Assembly (NCBI GenBank): GCA_003439945.1
Contig: QVRM01004007.1
Coordinates: forward strand, 682,001-746,000
DNA from: Dermanyssus gallinae
Lineage: Eukaryota > Arthropoda > Arachnida > Mesostigmata > Dermanyssidae
Direction of reading: 5' to 3'
Length of the DNA: 64,000 nucleotides
A program made the position numbers and the translations under genes. Shown here in pieces: positions 11,225 to 23,434 of this stretch; position 1 is the first letter of the stretch; each line of letters opens with the position of its first letter. The notes under the pieces are model-generated. The model saw only the letters and a list, made by a program, of their open reading frames with translations, did no database searches and was not told where the DNA came from.

Positions 11225-11530
11225 TATAAGCGGGCATATGGAGATACCTAGGGTTTCCCCAACAGCTATTAGGTAGCATGTTCTTCGAGCCCGGTGGCGT
11301 GGTGCATTTGCCTATGCCTCGCTCCGGATGAGACGCATAGGTACGCGGGTTCGAGCCCTACCATTGTACAATTTTATTTGTGAAAGTCCCTCTATGAAGC
11401 AATGCGAAAACCAGTCCCGTTGACGTTAAATCTTGGCTGAGGGTCAGTCCGAAAGGTTTAGGTAGCATGCTCGCTGACTCTCAGTGGTATGGTGTATTAT
11501 CTAGTTTCAATAAGCAGCGTTCAAAAACAC
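11225..11530. repeat. Dispersed repeat interrupted by a SINE
   Basis: The outer parts (around 11240-11262 and 11473-11525) match an uninterrupted stretch at 17485-17555: ACCTAGGGTTTCCCCAAC against ATCTAGGGTTTCCCTAAC, then CTGACTCTCAG and TATTATCTA...AATAAGCA. So 17485-17555 looks like a relative of this repeat without the SINE. Confidence 0.55.
11281..11457 (+). mobile_element. tRNA-derived SINE with 12-bp target duplication
   Basis: TTAGGTAGCATG occurs at 11269-11280 and again at 11458-11469 and brackets a 177-bp insert. The insert holds an A-box-like TGGCGTGGTGC (11295-11305) and a canonical B box GGTTCGAGCCC (11348-11358). Between them is a strong stem, CCTATGC paired with GCATAGG. No long poly(A) tail is seen. 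The insert sits inside a repeat whose empty relative is at 17485-17555. Transcription would be by RNA polymerase III; mobilisation would need a partner LINE. Confidence 0.7.
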
Positions 11531-12754
<1,224 letters not shown>

Positions 12755-14359
12755 TCATTTTTAACTCTTTGAAGACTTTGTTGGAAGTGCTCCTTAAACA
12801 AACTCAACAAGCAGAGTTTTCCTATTGCAAAAATGCAGAAACGTCTCCAATATCCGGCTAAACTGTGTCGGTCGATAGTTTCCAAAGTCGTAGACCTCGC
12901 TAAGGAGATCAGCGCTCATACTTGCGCTTGACATGTGCCACATATTTGACTCGATATATGTGCCACCTCCCCTTTATGCGAACAAGTGTGCTTTCTATAC
13001 ATAAACATTTGACACATACTTGCAATACAAAATTATATAAAGGTTACCTATAATACAATCTCCTTATAAATGATTTTAATTCTAGGCCATCTTGCAGCTT
13101 TTTGGCTGATTGCAGGTCGTACCGACGGTATGCACATAATTTTGTAGCAGCTGTTGAAATTGTTGCTGGATCAACCACAACAGTATGTCTAGCGGGCATG
13201 AATGATCGATTTGAGCATTTAGATACATATTAATACGAGAGATAGGCGCAATTCCGATAGTACGGACCAGCCGTGCCGAAAAACCATGCTGACGGAACTG
13301 CTACGTACCTCTAACGACGTCCTGATAAACGTCACAGCTAGGACACACATCGCACACAGCTTATTTCGTCAAACCGGTTATTGCCGAAAAGGCCATCTTT
13401 ATGAGACAGCACCCATCATACACAATCTCCTCCCATCTTCTTCCTCCTCTCTTTATATACTACTACCGTAAAACCATGTATACATTTATACGAGTTTTAT
13501 TATTATAAACATTAATTTGTACATCTTAGTCCTATTACTATCTAAAGACTTTGCCCAAAGATTTCAGTGTTTCTTGCAGTAGCTAGTGAAGTAATTGCCA
13601 ACGCAGCTCAATGAATGCTTGTTTGGTAAATATTTGTATCGTGAGCACTATCGTAGACGTTTTAGAAAATTATTCTTGCGCTTACTACTGTTGGGCTACG
13701 ACCAACATACAATTGTGGTTTAGCATCAGATCTGCTCGATCGCACACTTATACATAGACGTTTTTAGATCCAGGCTTACAGCATATACCACAACTCTATT
13801 TGGTGCCTCTTGGCGTACAAATATATTTTTCTCGTGATTGTTTGCCAGCAAGCTTTCTGACATAACTTGCGTGACTGTTGGTGTCAACAAAAAAAGCAGG
13901 TTCACATCCAACTGAGGTATTTTGATTTTTGCCTCCGCATGACTTTTCTTGGCACGACTGTGCTGGTGCGTCCAAAGGGGTATAATTGAACACCCTTCTT
14001 CCTGGTGTTGGCTAGTAGGAAAGCAATATTTGTTTTTGTTGATTTAAATTGGTTGTTGTAGCATCGATAAAGAGTGGAGTTTACATAATAGTTTTTCATC
14101 CTGCGCCATTTAAGGTTGGAATAAAATATAAAAAAAGCGACGGCGGCTGCTTTCTCCAGGGCCTCCTCTCGCCGGGCAGTTACCACGAGGGATATATCGT
14201 TTCAGAGAACTTGGCCCCCTCACTGAGATGCGATGAAGTTATCCTCCGCAAGTATGGTGTATGCGCGTGTCTTCTATAGAGCCGCCATGATCACCCTCAG
14301 TTTGCTGCATCAAACGCGTCCTGTTAATCTAATAGGATAAATAGGTCGAAGTTTCTTGT
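12755..14359. other. No recognisable gene
   Basis: The minus strand near 12770-12880 gives [17 protein letters not shown], faintly like a LINE reverse transcriptase finger, but too weak to call. The rest, including frames around 13726-14280, shows no family resemblance. Confidence 0.4.
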
Positions 14360-15085
14360 TTTTCGCAACAAAGTGGTTTACTTCAGCGCCCGCTGCCGCA
14401 CTTGTTTCAATGCGCTTGCAGTGACCGACCGCGTCCGGAGCCGTACTGAGCATCGGAGAGGGCCAGATTGGTCTTCGATGAGCCCTTGAACGATTAGGTC
14501 ATCCAGTACCATCCTCATTGTGTCAAGCCAATAGATTCTTGTCAGGACGGTAAGGTATCAGCAAGCAATTTTCCCGTCGGGACTTGAAGCTTTACCCTGC
14601 TCCTGCTCGATCCTTTCGAGCCGTAGGTTGGGACTGTCTTTAGGGAAAACCTGTATTTGCTCACCCGCCCTCAGCAACTAGTGCGGGAAAAGGCGCGCAA
14701 CGACGTCTCTCGTAACCTCCGGTGGCGGTTCAGAAGCACGTTGGCGAATCTTGTTCATAACTGTCTGGTGAGGCAGGCCCCATGGATCCGTCTCTAATGG
14801 GTTCCTTCCCTGGGCTCGCCTTGCTCCTGATTATGAATAGGCTGAGCTACGCCCAGTTGGTTCTTACACAGGCCTCCTGGACCTTTTTATTGTCTGGGTT
14901 CCCCCAGTACTTTGTGTGTGACATCTAATCCACTTTGCCTGTGGTCTCCAGAAGATGTAAATAAAAGGAAATATGGTCACTCATTGCCTCCACGTCGCTT
15001 TCCGCCCTCCAGGTCATGGTCATTAGAAGAGCAGCTTTATCAACCATAGTGAGATCTATGTAGGATTCGTAAATGCCCTTACATC
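14360..15085 (-). pseudogene. R1/Jockey-type LINE fossil: endonuclease end and linker
   Basis: The minus strand reads IYESYIDLTMVDKAALLMTM, then TWRAESDVEAMSDHISFYL. This matches the end of an apurinic-type endonuclease domain with its SDH motif and the conserved Trp-Arg before it. Further on, ETDPWGLPHQTVMNKIRQRA matches the 'DPWG' linker that precedes the reverse transcriptase in R1-type elements. A short SPDGK near 14580 may be the remains of the PGPDGI box. Stops and frameshifts are frequent, so the copy is old. It abuts a different LINE fragment at about 15090. Confidence 0.6.
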
Positions 15086-15422
15086 TTACAGTGTCACATC
15101 CACTGTTACATCCAGGACCTTGACACAGCCATTAGGTTGTATCAAGTGGCCATTTAAGATTACAGGTGGCATTCGAGGGATCGTGTTACTCTTTCCGAAG
15201 ACCACAATTTGAGTTTTCTTTGTATTGATAACAATACGGTTTGCTGCACATTAAGCGTTAAGGGGAGTATGTAAAATAAATGTTTGTATTATTAATTAAT
15301 TTCTGCAAACAAATTATATTTTTACATTAAATATTATAATTTGTAGTGTAATGGCACATCAAATTTTGAATTTGGCAGAAGTTATTTTAAAATAACTAAA
15401 ATTATATTCTTCTAAAGTAATG

Positions 15423-15423
<1 letters not shown>

Positions 15424-15471
<48 letters not shown>
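15424..15471. repeat. (TA)n microsatellite in unit A
   Basis: Pure TA run of about 48 bp, at the same relative position as the tract in unit B. Confidence 0.9.
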
Positions 15472-15474
<3 letters not shown>

Positions 15475-15745
15475 TTCTTGAGAATCACGTGGTAACGGCG
15501 TTTGGTCTCGAGTCATCTGGCGTTTGGGGCAAGGATGCACTCAAACTGACGAAAGAGCTTGGGAAGAAGCTCTTTGAGGCTACAGCGGAGCCAAGATCGA
15601 CCGCGTTCCTCCGACAGAGGGTGTCATTGGAGCTCCAGAGACGCAACGCCAAGATGATGTTGAGTGGTCAGCGACACTCGAGCATATATAATCAATATAT
15701 TAGTGTTGCAATACATGTACATAATGATTATAATAAACCCCTGTA
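15472..15745 (+). pseudogene. LINE-type C-terminal tail inserted in (TA)n
   Basis: The frame after the TA run reads ENHVVTAFGLESSGVWGKDA, then EPRSTAFLRQRVSLELQRRN and AKMML. It follows the same pattern as the tails at 7480-7788 and 8730-8960: [FA]-x-E-S-x-G, then L-x-Q-R-[LV]-S-L-x-x-x-R-x-N-A. Unit B of the tandem duplication lacks this segment, which marks it as a later insertion beside a TA tract. 5'-truncated. Confidence 0.55.
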
Positions 15746-16017
15746 AAAGATTATAGTTATATAAAATCAATTACAAAAAATAATAGTTTATTATTAAATT
15801 TCATAAATGATGACACAGACATGCAATTATTTGTTTTATAAAACTCCCACAAAATTATGCAAATCTGAAAAAATTAAATTTATCAGATTTAAGATAAATG
15901 AATGTTTTATACTGCATCCTCACCCGATGTACTTTCTCACCAGACTGCCCAGTATATTTAAACGTGCTGTGTCAGCATAAACGATAGCCGCTCCCCGTGC
16001 GATATTTTTGTCACATC

Positions 16018-16255
16018 ATCGAGGGATCGTGTTACTCTTTCCAAAGACCACAATTTGAGTTTTCTTTGTATTGATAGCAATACGGTTAGGTGCACACCAA
16101 GCGGTAAGAGCAGTATGTAAATTAACTTTTAGTATTATTAATTTCTTTCTGCAAGAAAATATATTTTTTACATCAAATATTATGATTTTTAGTGTAATGA
16201 CACATCAAATTTTGGATTTGGCAGAAGTTATTTCAAACTTAAATTAAATCATAAA

Positions 16256-16304
<49 letters not shown>

Positions 16305-16570
16305 ATAAAGTAAAAAAAAACAAAAATAATCTTTTAATATTAAATTTCATAAATGATGAAACAATCATCCAAGTATTTTTTTTGATAAAACTCCCACTAC
16401 ATTATACAAGTATGAACAAATTTAATTTATCAAATTAAAGATAATAAAATGTTTTATACTGCAACCTCACCCGATATACTTCCTCTCCCGACTGCCCAGT
16501 ATATTTAAACGTGCTGTATCATTGTAAACGACAGCCGCTTCTCGTGCGATACTGTTGCCACATTATTTAA
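16018..16570. repeat. Tandem duplication unit B
   Basis: Direct repeat of unit A, moderately diverged. Shared landmarks are CGAGGGATCGTGTTACTCTT at its start, ATCAAATTTT, AAATTTCATAAATGATGA, AAAACTCCCAC, and CTGCCCAGTATATTTAAACG near its end. Confidence 0.8.
16264..16301. repeat. (TA)n microsatellite in unit B
   Basis: TA run preceded by an A-run; counterpart of 15424-15471. Confidence 0.9.
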
Positions 16571-17293
16571 AAAGCAGAGGGCGGGCCAATACACGGGCCC
16601 GTGGGTATACCTAGCAAAACCGGGAGCAGCTCCGACCGAATTCCCCCCAGGTCCACAAGGTGGTGACGCCCGAGGATGACGCCGATACCAGTTTAATGGC
16701 GTGCTCGGCAAGGCCCAGGTGCTTGAATTTGAGTAGAAGAATATCTGAACGAACACTGTCAAGGGCGCGTCTAAGATCTAGAAAAAGCGCTGCACAAAAC
16801 AGCCCCTATCTAACTCAAAACGAGTGTCCTCCACTAGCTGCGTAACGGCATGACCTGTACGGTGTTTGCGAAATCCAAATTGTTTGCCTGAGAGCATGTT
16901 GTTGCTTTCGAGATGCCTCGTCATTTGGCTAACAAGTGTTTTTTTAATAAACTTGTTCAAAACAGGCAAAACACTCACTGAGCAGTAGTTTGACGGGCCG
17001 CTCAAACTACCACCTTTGTGAATCGGTACCACTCTGGCGATCTTTAAGCGGCTAGGATACGCTGCCTCTTCTATTATAACATTAATTATGTGTGTCAGGG
17101 GGTCGGCGATGTGAGATCATACGTGGTGGATAATGTGAGACTGCAAGCCGTCGTAGCCGGCTGCCGGATCCCCAATACCACTAAGTAGAGCTAACACTTG
17201 GAGATTCGTCAATTTCATTCTCACTCCTAAACAAAACGTTTTCGCCCCACTTCTTTCATTGGAAAAAATATTTTTGTGCGATACGATTATGGA

Positions 17294-17299
<6 letters not shown>

Positions 17300-17352
<53 letters not shown>
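17300..17352. repeat. (TA)n(GA)n compound microsatellite
   Basis: TA run followed directly by a GA run. Confidence 0.9.
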
Positions 17353-17358
<6 letters not shown>

Positions 17359-17484
17359 GGAGATCCATATAAAAGAATGCATAAGTATGTGCGTAAATAT
17401 GTCATGAGGATGACCTAGGCTTCATCCGCTACAGGCTTGGAATCGCCGTGAGACATATCTTAAATGAATCGAAGGCCTGACATG

Positions 17485-17555
17485 TTGGGATATCTAGGGT
17501 TTCCCTAACTGACTCTCAGGTCATGGTTTATTATCTATTTTTAATAAGCACCACC
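17485..17555 (+). repeat. Dispersed repeat, SINE-free relative of 11225-11530
   Basis: Matches the two flanks of the SINE insertion at 11281-11457 as one continuous stretch (TAGGGTTTCCCTAACTGACT, then TATTATCTA...AATAAGCA). Confidence 0.5.
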
Positions 17556-18833
17556 TAAGGACTTAACTTGATCAACAACGGAGATCAAACATGTTGAGGA
17601 TGATCTAAAGAATTCGAAAGCTGTGGGAATTGGAAAGCCTAAATGCGACACATCCCTGTGGTGTGTTGCGAATGCAGTAAACCTTAGAAAGAAAATAGCA
17701 GCGTTCAAGTGCGCACACAGTGCAAACGAGTGAAGCACTCTGGACGTGCATTTTTGAACAGCTGCTGAGGCGGCCGCGGCCCACGTTGTCGCTCGACCTC
17801 GTAAACTTCATCGGAGCCGATCTACGAGGCGTAAAATAGAATGAAGTGGGCGTCAGCTGAAAGCTTTGAATGACTGTGGGCTAGCAGCCGCCGGCCAACG
17901 GCCGGCCTGTGCGTCTGTATCGTTTCCCTTCCTCGAATGTTTATAACCTTGAGGCTGGCTGCTAGGCGTCTAAGGTAACGAGCGTCGTTGAGGAGGTTGG
18001 CCGATTCTACCTTTACCCTTCCTTCTTCTCCTCGTTGACCTGCCAACAGGGAGCGGAGGTCATACACGACACATACGCGTCACTGAAAAGAGTGGGAACG
18101 CACCAGGCATCTCACATATAGAACAGACGCTCCTCTCTCTTGCGGTAAGCTATGCAGTGAGATTTTGCCGACCGGCCGTAATCGCAAGAATGACACGTGC
18201 GTTCGTGTTAAGCCCTGTTTGATGTCTATCTATTTTACTGTAGGTAAAAGTGCAAGGGCGCCAAGGAACAAGAAGTATTTACGAGCAAATCATGTGCCTG
18301 TCTACCGTACCGGCATCAGTAATATTAAGCACAATATGCCTGAACGGAATCTCTACGCAAATCGAGATGTTTGGTAAAATATATTCTGATTCTTAGTCCG
18401 CCATCGAAACGGAGTAGTGAGCCATAGCCAAATGTAATATCAAGACGCAACTCCTCCGCAAATGGACCACAAATAATCTGTACATAAGTGTTGTCTTGCT
18501 TGAAGAACTGTGTTTTCAACAGTGACAACATGCCAAGCTTGATTGGCCTGAAAAGTGGCGATAATTAAAGGAATGGATTCATCAACTTTAATAAACTGTA
18601 TAAATCAACTGAAAGTTTATCGTTGATCATATTTGAACCTGTAGAGGTCGTCAAGGAATAGGTGTTTTCAGTTTGACTAACCGTCACTACTCTAAAAGTG
18701 TGCTTTTGTGATAAGGTGTATAACAATGTCTGTAACACATGTTGATACCTGCACTACGACCGTACTTAATAATGCATCTGCTGTGTGCCACCGCGTGACT
18801 TGAATGAGTATACAAATGCTTTTAAGGCGGAAT
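17556..18833. other. No recognisable gene
   Basis: Slightly GC-richer around 17600-18070, with a minus-strand frame of 81 codons at 17822-18067 rich in Arg and Leu. I recognise no family and see no strong splice borders. Confidence 0.4.
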
Positions 18834-18859
18834 CATATATATATATATATATATATATA
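18834..18859. repeat. (TA)n microsatellite
   Basis: Short TA run at the edge of the GC-richer island. Confidence 0.85.
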
Positions 18860-19893
18860 ATTTTGGGTTATAGCTTAAGAGCATTTTCATTCTGACTCGT
18901 TTAAGTGACGGACTTGATGATGATGCTGCTGATGATGATGATGACGACGGTGATGTCAATAATGCTGGTGATCTCAATGGCGACGGTGATCCTATCTGGC
19001 GGCTGTGGCGGTCGAGGTGTTTATGAAGCTCATGATGCCAGTATGAGGTAGCAGCGTAGGAGAGCATTTTCTCGCGAGTCGAGTGGCTGCATTGAAACCT
19101 ACCCGAAGCGCGAAGTCGAGCGACTACATTGAAACTCACCCGTGAAGGCGGCGGGCTGCGTCGAGGCGCACGATGGTGGCGGATGGTAGACACAACAGCG
19201 TAGAGCAGAATAATAGACCCGCTCTGCGGCACCGTCGACGACGACGACGACGACAGGTACAGAACAGGACAGGACAGCTCTCGGTGCCGACGAGCTTCGC
19301 CTAATGCGATGACAACGGCTTGATCGAAGATGATTGACTTGCTTGCTGGTTTTCGCACCACTCGTCGACAATGCGGTACGGTGCGGTGCGATGCGGGGTA
19401 TCGGGCCGGCGTCCCGTTTCGAGCTGTCCTACTCCGATCGTTACCGGGCCTTAACGACACCACTGCTGATGCTGGAGGTGTTGGCGCTACGGCTTCCGCA
19501 GCTATGGCTGTTGCTGAACATGATGTGGGGTGGGCGGGTGGGTGGGCGGGCGGAGCGGGGAACGTCAGCGCAAGCAGCGACGAAAACAAGCGGGATATCC
19601 AGCTGGCTAATGCGAGCTAATGCGAGCAGTTCGGACGGGCGCTGCACCGACCGGTGCTATGCAGCAGTGAGTTTCTCTTTGTCTCGCAAGCAGCGGCAGC
19701 CGAGCCGCCGTGGTGGCTGCTGCTGCCGTGGCCTGTGGTGACAATGGTCTATATAACAATAATAATGATGATACTGTCGCGCTTCGTCTTGATGAAACGT
19801 CCCAGCTCAGCCTTGGCAACAGCGACAGTTGCGACGGGACCTGGGAAAGGGATCAGTGAGAGGCGAGAGATACTAGAGATAGGAAACTAGGAA

Positions 19894-19921
19894 AAGAGAG
19901 AGAGAGAGAGAGAGAGAGCGC
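19894..19921. repeat. (GA)n microsatellite
   Basis: Uninterrupted GA run inside the island; a possible GAGA-factor-type site, by inference only. Confidence 0.8.
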
Positions 19922-20150
19922 GAGAGTCCGAAAAACTAAAGAAAATATATTTGTATAGCATTACTACTCCGTCTCTTTCCCTACCGTACACGACACACAG
20001 CCATCATCGCGTCATCAGCACAGAGGCACTCTTATTGCTCCCCTGATAATCGGCCCCAATTTAGAAGTTCATACTAGACGACAGAGACGACGGGAGAAAG
20101 AGATTGTGTGGATGTGTGGGTGTGTGCTTGGGTGTTTGGGTATGTGTGAA

Positions 20151-20190
20151 AGAGAGAGAGAGAGAGAGGGGGGGAGAGAGGGGGGGAGTC
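20151..20190. repeat. (GA)n/G-rich tract
   Basis: GA run merging into GGGGGGAGAGAG-type sequence. Confidence 0.8.
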
Positions 20191-20530
20191 CAGGAGAGAA
20201 TAAAAAGGCCGCATTATAAAGGCTACACTGATAGGAAGGTGTTACCGTTGTTGTCGCTAGCGGTCATAGCAGCCGCTGCTAAAACAACTGCGCTGAGCAG
20301 CATTAGCAGCAGCAGCAACTCCAACTCCAACACCGACACCGACAATGACCAAACGAGCACAAGAAGGTGCCCACAGATGGCTTGGGCTAATCTTATGCTG
20401 AATACACGGCCAGCCAAATTCACAGACGGACAGACCAAACAACACACATAATTGTTCTGCACGCCTGCACGCCTGCACGCACGCACGCAGCGAGCAAGGA
20501 AGCCAAATAAAGCAGGCCTAAAGTAATTCT

Positions 20531-22443
20531 GTGGCAAAATACAATAGCTTACATCCTAACGTATTGACTTTTGGAACAGCTAGCTCTAGCTGCGTATGCT
20601 ACACAGAAAATACTACAAACATGACAATTCCACTTACGTAGGCTTTTTTCTTTGTGTTGAAACCTGTATTGCTTTGTTTTCTGCCTCAAATTGCATAGCA
20701 AGCATAGTTGCTTGCAAAAAGGCTTTGCATAGTATATTACTGGTTGGTTCATGTAACACTCAACAGCTGGCCAGATGTTAATGCGCACAGTTTATTGCTC
20801 TTTTGCGATATCCCGCGTAATTTCCGTTTCTCGACGGCCAATTGATTAGCGTTATCATCAGGATGGTAAACCGTGACACCATGATGACGCATATGCATCT
20901 CAAATGCTGATGCAAGCGATAACTAACCAGTTATCGCGGGTATCTGTCCAAGTTGGGAGCGCCAGTAGAAAGATAAAATAGACTCTAAGGATAATACTTG
21001 ACCATTGCAACGCGTTCAAGGCGGTCGACGGCGTATTAGTAAAAGCTGCCGACGAGGGCAGCTCCTTATGAGGGCTTATATCGATAACTTGACCGAGTTT
21101 GCTTTCAACTTCATATTTTTTGCGAATATATGTTGGCTTGGCTGTTTTATTTCAAGATAGCTGCGTTCGCCCTCTAACTGCTTAATGGCTGCGCATACTG
21201 GAAGCAGATTCTATTAGCCTAGTGCCCGTAAAAACACACTACTATCTAATATTGGGAAACATGAATGCAGAATAATTTTCACGGAAATGTTTGAAATCAA
21301 TAAAGAAAAATTTATTTTTTGTGGGCCTTATCATACATATGATGTAAGGTCTGAGAACTGCCTTCCCCAGATCGGCCTGGCTTTATTCCCAAAAATGTAA
21401 TTAAACGACATCTATAAGTCTAAGAAATGCATTAGTCGGCACGTGTACACAAGGTACATTGTGCATGGCTATCATCACATGGTATGTTCAATTTAGGAAT
21501 TTCACTAAGTTGGCTATCAATGTCGTTGCCGGTTCTGCTTGCAGATGTGCGCTAGGTACCGCTGAAGTGTTCAAAGTGTATATAATGACGACAGTACAGA
21601 CATACACTATTTGAGAGAAATAAATATAATTGATTGATAATAACGACAGTATTGTAATTATGAACCATCTTGAAATTGCGACCTTTATGGTTTTGGAGGA
21701 GGGCGCAAGAAGGTGTGTACAGCGTTGCTCTGTTAAGACGTCACACCTCGGCTGCTAACCAGTAAGGGGCATTTTGTTAGCACTAACGTCCCTCGAATCA
21801 GCTAAGTTGCCTGCAGTACTTGTCAGCATTTATCGTTTGGTGTTCGGGGAGTAGCTCATAACATATTACTTTTTAATTTCTTACCAGATGCAAAGCATTG
21901 TTTTTAGGTAGAGTTCAATTAAAGCATCCGTTTGATTGATTATTAGATCTATTTTTTATCATTTACAAGGTTAGAGAAAGACAAATCTCGTGTGCACATT
22001 TCTTACTAAAAGTACCTGGCCACTCACGTAGAAGTGAAATGTATGATTTTACGCTTACAGACTTCAAGTTAATACAACAAGTTCTCTTTGGCCTGTCTGC
22101 GTGTGTAGAAACGTTGTTTTGTCTCGTCTTGTCCTTAGGGTTTTACCATCGACAGTTTGTGGAACCCTCACGACATGTAAACATACTACTGATATTGTAT
22201 GCTTATTTGCTGTGCACGTGACGCCTGGAGCAAAGCCGAGAGAGACAGATACACATTTTAGCATTCTGCAACATCTGTTCGCCATATTAGTCATATTTAG
22301 GTCATCAGTTATTGTTTTCTTTTTGTCCGTTGCCGATTCCATTGGCGAGCAGATTTGTCGACGATTAGTGTGCCGTTGAAGTTGCCAACGCAAGGTGTTA
22401 GGACAGCGAAATAACCCATTTAGTTTGTGCGTATGCCTTTGCG
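20531..22443. other. No recognisable gene
   Basis: Only short frames without motifs on both strands. Confidence 0.5.
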
Positions 22444-22462
22444 TATATATATATATATATAT

Positions 22463-22503
<41 letters not shown>
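22444..22503. repeat. (TA)n microsatellite
   Basis: TA run with one CATACAT interruption. Confidence 0.9.
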
Positions 22504-22504
<1 letters not shown>

Positions 22505-22655
22505 GCGTGTGATAACCCATATATACTTATATGTTCTAGCACGTGCGGCAGGATTTACTCGAGGATTTGTTTTGAATTGTATTGTCATACCGGAATGGTG
22601 GCGCTGACCTCAACTCAAGATATATGAAAGAATCGACATTTCATATTTTCTCACC

Positions 22656-22730
22656 ATGGATATCTCTCAGAGAGTGGAGTTCATTAAGCTGTACTATCAA
22701 AAATTTCGGAAGCGATATCAGGAAATGTAA
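22656..22730 (+). pseudogene. Transposase N-terminal fragment (Tc1/mariner, probably D41D type)
   Basis: The sequence CACCATGG opens a 24-codon frame, MDISQRVEFIKLYYQKFRKR, before a TAA. This resembles the first helix of the helix-turn-helix region in transposases of the kind found decayed at 60420-61055. No later part of the protein follows; the foldback element begins about 30 bp downstream. Short, so held with caution. Confidence 0.4.
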
Positions 22731-22763
22731 CGCTCGTTAAAGCAAACATTTTATCTAATAGAA

Positions 22764-23383
22764 CATGGTTTCTGAAAAGTCTTGTTTTGAAGTGAGAGTA
22801 AATTTACTACAATTAGAACACTGGTGTTTTTCCCTACATAGGAGCATAAAATGTGCAATTGCGAGACACCAGTCCTCTTATACAGAAACTACACCGTCGT
22901 GTTCGCGATTAAATTCTGCTTCCTCCGAAGAACATATAGCGCCGGCCAGAAGATTCGAAATGGTCGCTTAGAAGATAATTTGCGAAAACTGAAGTTCTTT
23001 ATTAGCCTTTGCGCCAACTACCTGAAAATCATTACTATTTATTGCGTTGGCCTGAATGTGTCAGTTTTGGGCGCTGTGAGTGGTCGTAAGGTAATGATTT
23101 TGACGTATTTGGCGTGAAAGCTAATAAAGAACTTCATTTTTTGCGAATTCTCTTCTAAGAGACATGGTCTCTTCTGAACGGCCTTATATGTTCTTCGAAG
23201 AAGCAACTTCGAAAGCAACAGAATTTTATCACGAACACGATGGTGTGCTATATGGTTTCTGTATAAGAAGGCTGGTTGTCTCGCAACAGCACATTTTATG
23301 CTCCTATGTCGGGCAAAAACACTAGTGTAACATTTAGTAATTTCTCACTCCGAAACAAGACTTCTCAGATACCATCTATTCCA
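22764..23383. mobile_element. Foldback element / long-arm MITE, copy 1
   Basis: The two halves are imperfect reverse complements over nearly the whole length. The left end has AAGTCTTGTTTTGAAGTGAG and the right end, read on the other strand, AAGTCTTGTTTCGGAGTGAG. Both arms then share ACATAGGAGCATAAAATGTG, a TTGCGAGACA-type block, TATACAGAAAC, GAAGAACATATA, and AAGTTCTTTATTAGC. The arms are about 280 bp around a short centre. No transposase is encoded; frames here are shadows. A second copy is at 61766-62640. It is bordered on the left by a transposase N-terminal fragment and on the right by a LINE-B tail. Confidence 0.8.
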
Positions 23384-23434
23384 CTGGAAAAAATATTTGC
23401 TTCAACGAGCTTCACAATTCCTCATATCGATTAT

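Larger units (their letters stand above)
15177..16017. repeat. Tandem duplication unit A
   Basis: Starts GAGGGATCGTGTTACTCTTT and aligns along its length with unit B (16018 onward), including an internal (TA)n tract and AT-rich flanks. It is longer than unit B because of an extra insert at 15472-15745. Confidence 0.8.
15090..17215 (-). pseudogene. LINE reverse transcriptase fossil with internal tandem duplication
   Basis: From 17215 downward the minus strand reads GDPAAGYDGLQS, then KIARVVPIHKGG, SNYCSVSVLPVLNK, GKQFGFRKHRTGHAVTQLVE, LDLRRALDSV and a decayed GVPQGS-type box. These are reverse transcriptase blocks in the right order. Next come YNDTARLNILG (near 16520) and YADTARLNILG (near 15975), both decayed YADD boxes, each followed by an AT-rich insert and then by APNRIAINTKKTQIVVFGKS. 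Only the copy at 15177-15290 continues into the next LINE block, VKVLDVTVDVTL. The order shows a LINE that took an insertion inside its reverse transcriptase and then had that segment duplicated in tandem. Confidence 0.65.
18900..20530. promoter_or_regulatory. GC-richer low-complexity island, candidate promoter/5' exon region
   Basis: This stretch stands out from the AT-rich surroundings. It holds GAT and GAC trinucleotide runs (18914-18990, 19231-19256), dense CpG (19130-19720), a CAG/CAA-type run at 20290-20345 and two (GA)n tracts. Overlapping frames on both strands (for example 18822-19589 minus, 19334-19741 plus) are Ser/Pro/Ala-rich and share no family motif, so I do not call a protein. 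A good donor-like GTGAGT is at 19667-19672 on the plus strand. Such composition is common in arthropod promoters and untranslated first exons; the role here is inference. Confidence 0.3.

Noticed and set aside
11281..11360. Possible functional tRNA gene
   Set aside because: A and B boxes are present, but the T-stem pairs poorly, the anticodon arm is over-long and a 12-bp target duplication shows a SINE insertion.
12760..12880. LINE reverse transcriptase fragment ([17 protein letters not shown])
   Set aside because: Only one weak block, with no neighbouring polymerase motif on the same strand.
18822..19589. 255-codon minus-strand open frame in the GC-richer island
   Set aside because: Ser/Pro/Ala/Arg-rich low complexity with trinucleotide runs, open in several frames on both strands, ends in translated (TA)n, and no family motif. 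GC richness alone lengthens frames.
23276..23434. N-terminal part of the open frame that ends at 23845
   Set aside because: This part reads the foldback element and its flank; only 23435 onward aligns with LINE-B.
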